A stretch of 8,406 nt of DNA from Candidatus Binatia bacterium (GTDB lineage Bacteria; Desulfobacterota_B; Binatia; UBA9968): NCBI GenBank assembly GCA_025922795.1, contig JAICHC010000086.1, forward strand, positions 1-8,406. The letters are read 5' to 3'. The notes beneath the pieces are model-generated. The model was not told the DNA's origin, did no database searches, and was given only the letters and a program-made list of their open reading frames with translations. The position numbers and the translations under genes are program-made. Every line of letters begins with the position of its first letter. Position 1 is the stretch's first letter. This document shows, piece by piece, positions 1 through 6,492 of the stretch.

Positions 1-71
1 ACCTTGAATGACGTTGCCGGCAAGAACCCTATTTTAATAAACTGTTCCAGCCAATAGCAACGATCGTTGAC

Positions 72-89
72 AGCCTGCTGAAAAAGGCT
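72..89. repeat. short inverted repeat in gene-free left end
   Basis: Arms AGCCT (72-76) and AGGCT (85-89) can pair around an eight-base, A-rich loop. Bases 1-150 contain no reading frame with recognisable protein similarity, and apart from this element I see nothing there. The phrase around it resembles sequence repeated between genes, or at insertion-element ends, in some environmental genomes, but that is recollection. A five-pair stem can easily arise by chance. Confidence 0.2.
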
Positions 90-150
90 CCTAGGCCGAT
101 CGCCCCGAGCGCGGCGCTCAATCGCCTCGCCGGTACTGGAGTAGGGGAGC

Positions 151-190
151 GATGGAGTGATGGGTTCGAGACCAATCCTCCATCACTTCA
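151..190. repeat. inverted repeat with two alternative folds, downstream of the substrate-binding protein gene
   Basis: An 11-base arm at 153-163 pairs with 180-190 (one G-T wobble) around a 16-base loop. Alternatively, 151-157 (GATGGAG) pairs perfectly with 178-184 (CTCCATC), enclosing a small arm, ATGGG/CCAAT with one mismatch, that presents the loop TTCGAGA (165-171). The second fold looks like a tRNA acceptor stem plus T-arm with the D and anticodon arms missing. The element begins 71 bases past the stop codon of the minus-strand binding-protein gene and could end its transcript, but no T-tract follows on either strand. Function is unknown. Confidence 0.35.
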
Positions 191-260
191 CCACTGCACT
201 CGTTATGCGCCTCGCCTCTGGTTCTTTTGAGCAGCTGCAATCAGAGGTTTCAGCGAGCTC

Positions 261-1187
261 CTATTTCCCGAGGGTCGCCAGCGCCTTCTGATAAAACCGC
301 TCATCGATATATTTTTCCGGCCTCGGCACGGGCGCTTTCATCAAGCCAGCGATTTCGCGCAGCTCGAGGACGGTGCGGATGCCGTCCATGTCGATGCGGC
401 TGCGCGGTGTCAGTCCCAGAGTGGGACTTAACGCTTGCCTATACATCGATTCGGCGCGGGCTTGGTTATTGTTGGTCGCGCCCGACAGAACCTGAATGAC
501 TTCTGCCTTGTTGGTCGGCGTTTGCAACCAATCGCTAGCGCGGATCATCGCTCGGACAAAGCGCACGACGATATCCTCGTTTTTATTCGCCCATTCTCGG
601 CGCGTTGCACCGAGACCGCGGGCATAGTGCTTGACGTAGTCCTGAGCCTCGGCGAGCGCTTTGAAGCCGCGTTGGTGAATTTCCTCGTCCGCCAGGCTCA
701 TCATTGCCGCGGCCGCTTCGCCCCGGCTCATGGCATCGGCCCGCGCCGTGGTATTGCCGAAGGCTTTAAAAGTGTAGTCGCGATTCCATTCCAGCCCGTG
801 TTTTTTCATAATGTAAACGCCGACGATGGCATAGCCGGTGGTCGGCGCGTCGACCGCGAAAATTTTGCCTTTGAGATCGCCGTAGCCGTTGATCCCGGGG
901 GCGACCACGAGTTTTTGATCAACGCCCTGGCTGCCGCCCAGGAAGATGACGAAATCATTTTTCTGCGGGTCCTCGCCTTGGCCCTCGGCCCACGCGATCA
1001 CGTTGTCCGCGTTGTTCAAGATCAAATCATATTGGCCGCTGATCAGATTGCGCAATAGCGTCGGCGAGTCGGTCACGGTGTTGATTTCGACACGTAGATT
1101 TTCTTGCTTGAGAAAACCTTTAGCTTCGGCGGCGATGATCGCCGCATCGCGATTAAATAAACCGATTTTAATTACATTTTCAGGCAT
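261..1187 (-). CDS. NMT1/SsuA-type ABC substrate-binding protein without signal peptide
   Basis: This 308-residue protein has the fold signature of NMT1/THI5/SsuA-like periplasmic binding proteins. Residues 5-10 form the first strand, followed by the helix that starts the ligand cleft; IxGQYDL lies near 49-55. The hallmark DLKGKIFAVDAPTTGYA (104-120) opens the second lobe, and a FxALxEAQD-type segment lies at 175-183. Family members normally carry a Sec signal or lipoprotein signal of 20-30 residues. Here the ATG is followed almost at once by mature domain sequence, and an in-frame TAG (1206-1208) lies seven codons upstream, so no leader can be hidden there. The ATG at 1187 has no clear Shine-Dalgarno and follows a hairpin (1199-1216). 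No permease or ATPase is adjacent; it is last in a minus-strand series after the actin module, 69 bases from its neighbour. It may bind its ligand in the cytoplasm, have lost its leader, or serve an enzymatic or sensory role. The ligand cannot be deduced. Confidence 0.88.
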   Translation of the reverse strand: MPENVIKIGLFNRDAAIIAAEAKGFLKQENLRVEINTVTDSPTLLRNLISGQYDLILNNADNVIAWAEGQGEDPQKNDFVIFLGGSQGVDQKLVVAPGINGYGDLKGKIFAVDAPTTGYAIVGVYIMKKHGLEWNRDYTFKAFGNTTARADAMSRGEAAAAMMSLADEEIHQRGFKALAEAQDYVKHYARGLGATRREWANKNEDIVVRFVRAMIRASDWLQTPTNKAEVIQVLSGATNNNQARAESMYRQALSPTLGLTPRSRIDMDGIRTVLELREIAGLMKAPVPRPEKYIDERFYQKALATLGK

Positions 1188-1198
1188 AGCTTGGATCG

Positions 1199-1216
1199 GC
1201 CGGCGCTAACGCCAGC
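1199..1216 (-). repeat. hairpin just upstream of the substrate-binding protein start
   Basis: In the minus-strand transcript GCTGGCG and CGCCGGC (six Watson-Crick pairs and one G-T wobble) enclose the loop TTAG. The stem ends 11 bases before the ATG at 1187, occupying the place where a ribosome binding site would be expected. It has no T-tract, so it is a poor intrinsic terminator. It could limit translation initiation or stabilise a processed mRNA end; that is inference from position. Confidence 0.4.
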
Positions 1217-1256
1217 GGTCCTTTCATAAGTATTATCCGACCTGGCGCGAATTCGT

Positions 1257-1601
1257 TTAATTCGTCTTGATCCGCTTGGACAACCGGACCCCCCGATGAT
1301 TGGCTTGCTCGGCGATCGGATCGAGAACGGCCGTCAAGGTCTTCCGCAATGTTTGCAGTGATTTGTCGAGCTCGCCGCGGATGTCTTGAGTCGTCTGAAA
1401 CGCTTCGTGCAAGATCTCTTGCTCGTGTTGCTCTTTGATGGCGACCAGGATCCGCTCGCGCGCTTTGTCAAGGGCGCTGCGGCGCCGTTTGCTGGCGCTA
1501 AAGGACGGGGCAAGGCTGCATATGAGAATCCCGCCCGCGATGCCGGCTGAGAACAGCAAAACGTCGGAAATCCAGTCGCCGATTTTCGACCTCATGTTCA
1601 T
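1257..1601 (-). CDS. small single-pass membrane protein with charged helical tail
   Basis: I do not recognise a family. The 114-residue product starts at ATG 1601; a TTG one codon earlier (1604) or an ATG two codons later (1595) are alternatives, and none has a strong Shine-Dalgarno. Residues 11-31 form one hydrophobic, glycine-rich transmembrane segment containing one Cys. It is followed by KRRR (38-41), which by the positive-inside rule favours a cytoplasmic C-terminus. Residues 42-95 are rich in E, K, Q, R, L and A without proline and look like a long amphipathic or coiled-coil helix. The last 15 residues are basic. The gene lies 76 bases downstream of the MamK-like actin gene on the same strand with no visible terminator between them. 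A membrane anchor or adaptor for that filament is a plausible role, inferred only from location and architecture. A DUF-type ATP-synthase-b-like or YtxH-like stress protein would look similar. Confidence 0.65.
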   Translation of the reverse strand: MNMRSKIGDWISDVLLFSAGIAGGILICSLAPSFSASKRRRSALDKARERILVAIKEQHEQEILHEAFQTTQDIRGELDKSLQTLRKTLTAVLDPIAEQANHRGVRLSKRIKTN

Positions 1602-1677
1602 CAAGACTCAAGCTCGAGAAGATGACTCGGTATGCACCTAAAGCTGAGAAGACGTTTCCTTCGATCCGATGGGTGTT

Positions 1678-2700
1678 TCAGAGGGATAATTGGTCCCAAT
1701 CCGACGCCGACGCATCGCGGGCAATCGCGAGGCTGCCGTCGGAACCGGTGAAAACCGGATCGATCACCGCTGTTGCGCGCCCGCCGCCCGTGTCTCTAAG
1801 CATTTTGGTGATCGCCTGCGGCAATCCAGACATAAGCGAAGTCCCACCCGCCAGAATGACATTGTTGCGCATTTTAACCCGATATTCGGGCTCGACTTGC
1901 GCCAGCAAGCCTGTCAGAGTCTCGCAAATAGGTCCCAGAATACTTTCGCAAGCGGAGCGCATTTCCTTGGTAATGTCGATTTCAGCCGCTTTCGCCATGA
2001 TTGGGACCTTGACGATCACGCGATTTTTGGGTTCGCCGACGAAGCTATGTTGTTCCTTCCACTCGCGCACCATGTGAATAGAAAATTGCGCGTCCGGGTG
2101 CCGCTCCCGAATCAGCTTCATCAGTCGCGTGTCGATCGAATCACCCGCATTGGGGAGCGTTTTTTGATCCTCTTCAGTGGGGTAGCGCCCTTGCATAACG
2201 CAAAAATCAACCGTTCCAGCGCCGATGTCGATGACCAAGGCGTCCGCCAGAGCCTCGAGACCGTAGGCCACGGCACAGGGTTGCGAGACCATCATGACGC
2301 TGTCGGCGAGGCCGGCCATGGCGCTGCGCAAGTTGTGGCGGTTTACGCGAAACGCTCCTGTGGGAACGCCCACCACGGCGCGCACTTTCGATTTCTTGTC
2401 CCCGGTTTCGACCAGGGATATTAAATGACGCACCAATTCCCGAACCGCTTCTAGATCTTTCTCCGATCCGTCTTTGGTGACGGCATGTTCGAGTGGGCGG
2501 TGCAGATCCAATAGGGGGCGGTTGTCGAGCGCATCGCGGCCGACAAGCACGGGTTTTGTGATCAATTCACGCGCATCGGCATCGACCGGCCAGCCCACGT
2601 AACTATCGACGACATGGCGCTCGCCGTTGCAAGCCGAAAGGGAGCTGCGCGAGGTACCGAGATCTATCCCGACGTAAATTATAACGCGGCGATCTTCTAT
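1678..2700 (-). CDS. MamK-like bacterial actin (filament-forming ATPase), atypical AUA start
   Basis: This is an actin-fold ATPase expected to polymerise in the cytoplasm. Read from 2700 it has 340 residues, close to MamK. Motifs in order are phosphate-1 GIDLGTS (11-17), VVGVPTG (109-115), phosphate-2 VIDIGAGTVDF (156-166), KEQHSFVG (215-222), EPEY (270-273) and the adenosine motif ILAGGTSLMSGL (282-293). The KEQ-SFVG, PEY and C-terminal DPVF-G--G-L-IA segments match magnetosome MamK more closely than MreB, ParM or DnaK, by recollection of MamK sequence. The first ordinary start, GTG 2598, would delete phosphate-1, so it cannot be the true start. Upstream in frame there is no ATG, GTG or TTG before TGA 2706-2704. 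The best candidate is ATA 2700-2698, seven bases after GGAAAGGGG (2716-2708) and overlapping the amidase stop as ATAG. ATT 2679-2677 is a weaker option. The residue aligned with the MamK catalytic Glu is Gln140; Asp158 is kept. Translational coupling to the amidase is likely. Confidence 0.88.
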   Translation of the reverse strand: MEDRRVIIYVGIDLGTSRSSLSACNGERHVVDSYVGWPVDADARELITKPVLVGRDALDNRPLLDLHRPLEHAVTKDGSEKDLEAVRELVRHLISLVETGDKKSKVRAVVGVPTGAFRVNRHNLRSAMAGLADSVMMVSQPCAVAYGLEALADALVIDIGAGTVDFCVMQGRYPTEEDQKTLPNAGDSIDTRLMKLIRERHPDAQFSIHMVREWKEQHSFVGEPKNRVIVKVPIMAKAAEIDITKEMRSACESILGPICETLTGLLAQVEPEYRVKMRNNVILAGGTSLMSGLPQAITKMLRDTGGGRATAVIDPVFTGSDGSLAIARDASASDWDQLSL

Positions 2701-3701
2701 CGATCAACCCCTTTCCAATCGGCGAGCCGGAGACTTTTGGCATAAGTCCGAATGCCTTTGGCCAGGGCCTCGGCGATATTTTCGCGATAGTGTTCCGTTG
2801 CCAACAACTCGGCTTCCTCCCCGTTGGAAAGAGAGGCGATTTCCACCAATATGGCGGGCATCTGCGTGCCGATCAAGACCACGAATGGCGCTGTTTTAAC
2901 GCCGCGATTCTCCAGTTTGGGATTGCTCGTTTTAAGCGAACGAAACAAATGGTTCTGGATGGTGTGAGCCAGCGCGCGCGACTCGTTGCGGCGCACGTCA
3001 ACGTAAATTTTCTCGAGGATTTTTTTGTAATCTGAGAGCGAATAGCCGGAGTCCGAATTTTCCCGGCTGGCCAGCCGGAGGGTGGCGGCGTTATCTGCCG
3101 GGCCGACATAAAAAGTCTCTAGCGCCCGGATCGAGTGGGGTTCCATCCAGTTCAGATGAATCGACAAAAACAAATCCGCCTGGTTCTCGTTGGCAAATTT
3201 GACACGTTTGTCGAGCGACATCCATCGGTCGGTTTCGCGGGTCAGCAGCACTCTAAACGGCGCTTCTTCCAAAACACGCCGCAGGCGCAGAGCAATATCG
3301 AGAGTAAGCTCTTTTTCCGTGAGCCCTGATTCGGAGGTGGTGCCAGGTTCGCCGCCGTGGCCGGGATCGATCACGATGGTTTTGATCGAAAACGGAATAG
3401 TCCCCGGAACGATCGGCCGCGGGTGAGCAAGAGGATTCGCTGTTGCGACGTCGAGTTGGTCCAAAGCGGCGGCTTGTCGAGCGGGCGCGGCGCTCAGCGT
3501 CGGTGTGTCGGCTTTAGGAATTACCGATAAAATCACCATCAACGAAGTCGTTGCGGCGGCGATTGAACCGGTCCATAACCAGAACCAGTTCCGGCTTTTG
3601 TCCCTCTTGACGGGCGTGACCCGCACGTCCCGGCGCACATTCAGGTTGTCTTGGACAATGCTGCGTAGCAGCTGGGCCTTGGTTTCGTCAATGCTGGCCA
3701 T
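2697..3701 (-). CDS. membrane-anchored N-acetylmuramoyl-L-alanine amidase (Amidase_3)
   Basis: This zinc amidase cleaves the bond between N-acetylmuramic acid and L-alanine in peptidoglycan. From ATG 3701 it has 334 residues: a charged cytoplasmic tail (1-38), one transmembrane helix (about 39-61, WFWLW to VILSV), a proline/alanine-rich linker (62-105) and the catalytic domain (106-325). Zinc ligands are His115 in IDPGHGG, Glu129 in GLTEKE and His182 in LSIHLN; the catalytic Glu is Glu287 in VEIASLSN. AmiA/AmiC-type enzymes are normally exported; this one is a type II membrane protein that retains a cytosolic tail. An upstream in-frame TTG (3767) lies inside the preceding terminator stem and is rejected as start. 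ATG 3701 lacks a good Shine-Dalgarno but sits a few bases downstream of a candidate promoter, so the mRNA leader may be very short. The TAG stop (2699-2697) overlaps the proposed actin start. Cell separation or wall remodelling is the likely role. I see no LysM, SPOR or AMIN domain. Confidence 0.93.
   Translation of the reverse strand: MASIDETKAQLLRSIVQDNLNVRRDVRVTPVKRDKSRNWFWLWTGSIAAATTSLMVILSVIPKADTPTLSAAPARQAAALDQLDVATANPLAHPRPIVPGTIPFSIKTIVIDPGHGGEPGTTSESGLTEKELTLDIALRLRRVLEEAPFRVLLTRETDRWMSLDKRVKFANENQADLFLSIHLNWMEPHSIRALETFYVGPADNAATLRLASRENSDSGYSLSDYKKILEKIYVDVRRNESRALAHTIQNHLFRSLKTSNPKLENRGVKTAPFVVLIGTQMPAILVEIASLSNGEEAELLATEHYRENIAEALAKGIRTYAKSLRLADWKGVDR
2708..2716 (-). promoter_or_regulatory. 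Shine-Dalgarno deciding the actin start
   Basis: The minus strand reads GGAAAGGGG here, inside the last codons of the amidase gene. Seven bases separate it from the ATA at 2700-2698, which is ideal spacing. No other initiation codon in the actin frame lies within reach, so this site is the main argument for starting at 2700 rather than at GTG 2598. Confidence 0.55.
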
Positions 3702-3722
3702 TGAGACACGACTAACATTGAA

Positions 3723-3751
3723 AAAGTAGCGGTGATCAGCGGTCCTGTCAA
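3723..3751 (-). promoter_or_regulatory. candidate sigma-70 promoter of the amidase-actin unit
   Basis: The minus strand has a perfect -35 hexamer TTGACA (3751-3746), a 17-base spacer and TACTTT (3728-3723), which matches the -10 consensus at three of six positions. It begins three bases past the T-tract of the upstream terminator and would start transcription about 3716, some 15 bases before the amidase ATG at 3701. The placement between terminator and gene is persuasive; the -10 box is weak. Confidence 0.45.
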
Positions 3752-3753
3752 CT

Positions 3754-3774
3754 AAAAAATCTGCCAAACGGCAG
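3754..3774 (-). terminator. intrinsic terminator after the UbiD-family gene
   Basis: On the minus strand CTGCC and GGCAG pair perfectly around the loop GTTT, followed by A and six T residues. It lies 24 bases beyond the UbiD-family stop codon and before the amidase promoter. It therefore divides the minus-strand genes into a metabolic unit (amidohydrolase, UbiD) and a cell-wall/cytoskeleton unit. The stem is only five pairs but GC-rich. Confidence 0.75.
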
Positions 3775-3797
3775 GAAAACAGATGGCGGCGACGATT

Positions 3798-5168
3798 CTA
3801 CTTCGCGAACTGCGGCAGGAAGTCTTCCAGCCGAATTTTTTTCATGACTTCGTCGGGCACTCTGAGCTCGGGGGCGAAACCGGTCAGAGGTTTGGTGGCG
3901 TCGATGCCCATCTTGGTGTTGATGCCGCCGGGCCCGGCTGAAGGATCGAGCTCGCTGCCTTGCGCATTCGGAATCACGACTAGGCCGCGATCGGCTTGGA
4001 AGCGGTTCGATACCGCCCAAAGCACCTGTTCCTCATCGAACACGTCGATGTCCTCGTCGACGACCACGACATGCTTGAGCAGCATGTCCGAGGCGAAAGC
4101 GGCGCAAATGGCATTCTTCGCTTGGCCGGGGGTCCGCTTGGCGATCGATATGTAGGCATGAAAGCGGCAATTGCCCGACACCGGCATACAGACGTTTTTC
4201 ACGGTCGGCACGGTTTGACGCACGGCTTTGATCAGCGCCGCTTCACGCGGCACCGCACCCATCAGCTTATGCTCGGTGTAGCCGGCGTGTACGTCCTGAA
4301 AAATATAGTTCTTGCGGTGCGTGACGGCGGTTACCTCGATCACCTGCCGTTCGTCCTTGGACACGGCGTGGCCGGTGAATTCGCCGAAAGGGCCTTCTTC
4401 GCGGCGAACATTGGCGAGGATTTTACCTTCGATCACCATCTCGGCGTCGGCGGGGACTAGAATCGGCACCGTCTTCGCTTTCACGACGCGCAGGGCTTCG
4501 CCGATCATGCCGCCGATGACCGCGTACTCGTCGTCCGTCGACGGCGTGAAGGCTTGCGCGCCGAGGGAAAATAGCGGATGCACGCCGATGACGACGGCGA
4601 TCGGTAGCGGCTCGTTGCGCCGCTCCATTTTGTTATGCAGTGTCCAAAGATGCCGGCCTACGGCCATAAAGATGCGCAGCTCGCGTTTGCGCGCCATCAT
4701 CAGCCGATTGTAGCTGGTGTTTCTCACGCCGCTGTCGGGATCGGCGGCGACGACGATGCCGGCGGTGATGTAAGGCGCCGCGTTGACATCGTAGTGGGTG
4801 AGCAGCGGAACTTTGGTTAAATCCACGTCGTCGCCGGTTTTGACCTGGTCGTGCACCGGCGCATTGTTCACTTCGACCGGCGCCAGCGGTTTGCCCTGAC
4901 GCTGGCTAAACTTCGCTGCCAGCTCCTCGGTTCGACATTCCAGCGCCAGCGCCATGAGCTTGCGGCTCGCTTGCGCGTTGATGACGACCGGTGCTTCGCT
5001 GCCGGCAACATTTTCGCAAAAAAGCAAGGGAAAACGTTTTTGCTTCTCCAACTGCGTGAGCAGAGCCGTGATCTCGTAACGCGGCGCGATCGGCTTTTTC
5101 ACCCGCGCCACTTCTTCGGGATACTTCGATTCCAGTTCGGCGATGAAACTGCGCAGATCTTTGGCCAT
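3798..5168 (-). CDS. UbiD-family prenylated-FMN-dependent (de)carboxylase
   Basis: UbiD enzymes add or remove CO2 on aromatic or alpha,beta-unsaturated acids using prenylated FMN and a divalent metal plus K+. The protein has 456 residues, a normal family length. It keeps N150-x4-R155 (NTSYNR) and His173, which align with the metal/cofactor residues N168, R173 and H191 of fungal Fdc1. It also keeps EGPFGEFTG (258-266), whose Glu258 and Glu263 have the spacing of the Fdc1 catalytic pair E277/E282. DEDIDVFDEEQVLWAVSNR (371-389) is a typical late UbiD segment. All key residues appear intact. The ATG at 5168 is 26 bases downstream of the amidohydrolase stop, so the two are probably co-transcribed; the Shine-Dalgarno is weak. 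No flavin prenyltransferase (UbiX) is in the window. The pairing with an amidohydrolase and a divergent importer suggests a catabolic rather than ubiquinone-biosynthetic role; the substrate is not identifiable. I therefore do not assign the name ubiD. Confidence 0.94.
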   Translation of the reverse strand: MAKDLRSFIAELESKYPEEVARVKKPIAPRYEITALLTQLEKQKRFPLLFCENVAGSEAPVVINAQASRKLMALALECRTEELAAKFSQRQGKPLAPVEVNNAPVHDQVKTGDDVDLTKVPLLTHYDVNAAPYITAGIVVAADPDSGVRNTSYNRLMMARKRELRIFMAVGRHLWTLHNKMERRNEPLPIAVVIGVHPLFSLGAQAFTPSTDDEYAVIGGMIGEALRVVKAKTVPILVPADAEMVIEGKILANVRREEGPFGEFTGHAVSKDERQVIEVTAVTHRKNYIFQDVHAGYTEHKLMGAVPREAALIKAVRQTVPTVKNVCMPVSGNCRFHAYISIAKRTPGQAKNAICAAFASDMLLKHVVVVDEDIDVFDEEQVLWAVSNRFQADRGLVVIPNAQGSELDPSAGPGGINTKMGIDATKPLTGFAPELRVPDEVMKKIRLEDFLPQFAK

Positions 5169-5194
5169 GCGGCTTACCGTTCAGAGCCGGAAAT

Positions 5195-6262
5195 TTACAG
5201 CGCGTAGAGCCGGCGCGGGTTATCGTCCAATATTTTTTTCTTGATCGGGTCCGTCACCAGTTCCGTCGCGCGGAAGATATCGATGGCGTCGACTTCACTC
5301 GACGCATCGGTGTGCCCGTAATCGGTGCCGATAACCAAATTGTCTTCGCCGGCGTAACGAAGCACGTAATCGAAATCGTCGTTGGTTTCGGTCGTGACGT
5401 AGATGTTGAAGTCCTTGAACGGCAGCTTGGGAAAGCCTTTGGTGCCGGTACGGCGGATCGCTTCTTTGACAACCCACGGCACCCACTGCGCTGAAGCTTC
5501 GACGAAAGCCCATCGGAGCTGCGGGAAAGTCTCGGGCACGTCGCTCATGATCAAAGAGAGACAGGTAATGACGGTGGGAATGCGGAATTGTGCGAAGCCG
5601 CCCATACGATCGTAACGCGGCTTGAACTGATCCATGAGTTGCGGACTGGCGTTGGCAATGTGGACCGCGACCGCGAGATTGAGCCGGGTCGCTTCCTCGT
5701 AAATCGGATAAAAATAGGGATCCACCAGGTGCTTGTCGTCTTCGAACGGGCGGAGACTCACCGCAACAGCGCCGTGCTCTTTGGCGAAGCGCATCTGCTG
5801 CAGCGCTTCGTCGATCGTCATCGCCGGAACCACGCACGACCAACGCAGCCTGTGTTTGCCCTGCTTCCAGACCTCGGCCATCCAGCGGTTCCACGATTTG
5901 CACAGAGCGATTTCCGGCTCGGCCTTGTCGGCGACGCGGGCGATCCACATGGTATTGAAGAGAATCTGCACGTCGATGCCGAGTTTGTCCATGTGCTTTA
6001 AGCGCAGCTCGACGTCGCGCAACTCGCGTGCCTCGGGAGCGGTCTTGAGCTCGCGCCCGGTTTCTTTTGAAAGCGCGATCAGCTCTTGCTCGGTCAAAGT
6101 CGGCGGGCGAAAGCCGATCGACTTTCCTTCGACGAACCAGTACTGCATGTTGGGATTGTCGTTAGAACTGAAAAGTTGCGGCCGGAATTTTTTCTCCGAG
6201 GCATCCAAAAAGTCCCACGTGTGCTCGGATTCAACCACGTGCGCGTCAGCGTCGACAATCAT
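5195..6262 (-). CDS. amidohydrolase_2 family metal-dependent hydrolase or decarboxylase
   Basis: The 355-residue product is a TIM-barrel metalloenzyme of the amidohydrolase_2 family, which includes ACMSD and gamma-resorcylate decarboxylase as well as C-C and C-N hydrolases. Seen motifs: DADAH at 4-8 (first-strand metal ligands) with Glu11; AVAVHIAN with His201; the FVEASAQWVPW segment (253-263); and IGTDYGHTD (311-319), where Asp314 should be the last-strand catalytic or metal residue. The C-terminal DDNPRRLYAL is the usual family ending. ATG 6262 has the best ribosome site in the window, GAGGAG (6274-6269) with six-base spacing. It is the first gene of a two-gene unit with the UbiD-family enzyme, and is divergent from the ABC importer genes across the palindrome-rich intergenic region. 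Conversion of a ring or carboxylic acid substrate is likely, but hydrolase and decarboxylase activity cannot be told apart from sequence. Confidence 0.93.
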   Translation of the reverse strand: MIVDADAHVVESEHTWDFLDASEKKFRPQLFSSNDNPNMQYWFVEGKSIGFRPPTLTEQELIALSKETGRELKTAPEARELRDVELRLKHMDKLGIDVQILFNTMWIARVADKAEPEIALCKSWNRWMAEVWKQGKHRLRWSCVVPAMTIDEALQQMRFAKEHGAVAVSLRPFEDDKHLVDPYFYPIYEEATRLNLAVAVHIANASPQLMDQFKPRYDRMGGFAQFRIPTVITCLSLIMSDVPETFPQLRWAFVEASAQWVPWVVKEAIRRTGTKGFPKLPFKDFNIYVTTETNDDFDYVLRYAGEDNLVIGTDYGHTDASSEVDAIDIFRATELVTDPIKKKILDDNPRRLYAL

Positions 6263-6492
6263 GATTTACTCCTCTACGAACCTTTGTTCTGACACCAGTT
6301 GTACAATGTCTTTCGGGACGAATCCAACCTCGCAAGGGATCTAGCCCAAAGGATAGCGGAGAGTGTCCGCACGGATTAAGCCAAGCGTCCTGTCGTAGTT
6401 CATCCGAATGCGCCATGAATCAGATTAATCGCTCTGCTCGGAGCGACAAATAGATAAGCATTATGTCATGTCTTACGCGAAAGATCTTCATT

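Noticed and set aside
435..1058. Long plus-strand reading frame opposite the binding-protein gene
   Set aside because: It is antisense to a clear family member, with composition typical of a GC-rich shadow frame and no family motifs.
2697..2706. Programmed frameshift fusing amidase and actin
   Set aside because: Only a few bases separate the two frames' stops and no slippery heptamer is seen. The fusion would place the actin in the periplasm because the amidase C-terminus is exported.
261..3701. Magnetosome gene island
   Set aside because: Only one MamK-like gene is present; no MamA, MamB, MamE, MamM, MamP or other magnetosome protein is visible, and the neighbours are wall and transport genes.
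3702..3767. TTG start giving a longer amidase
   Set aside because: The TTG lies inside the terminator hairpin and upstream of the candidate promoter, has no Shine-Dalgarno, and the extra residues look like translated regulatory DNA.
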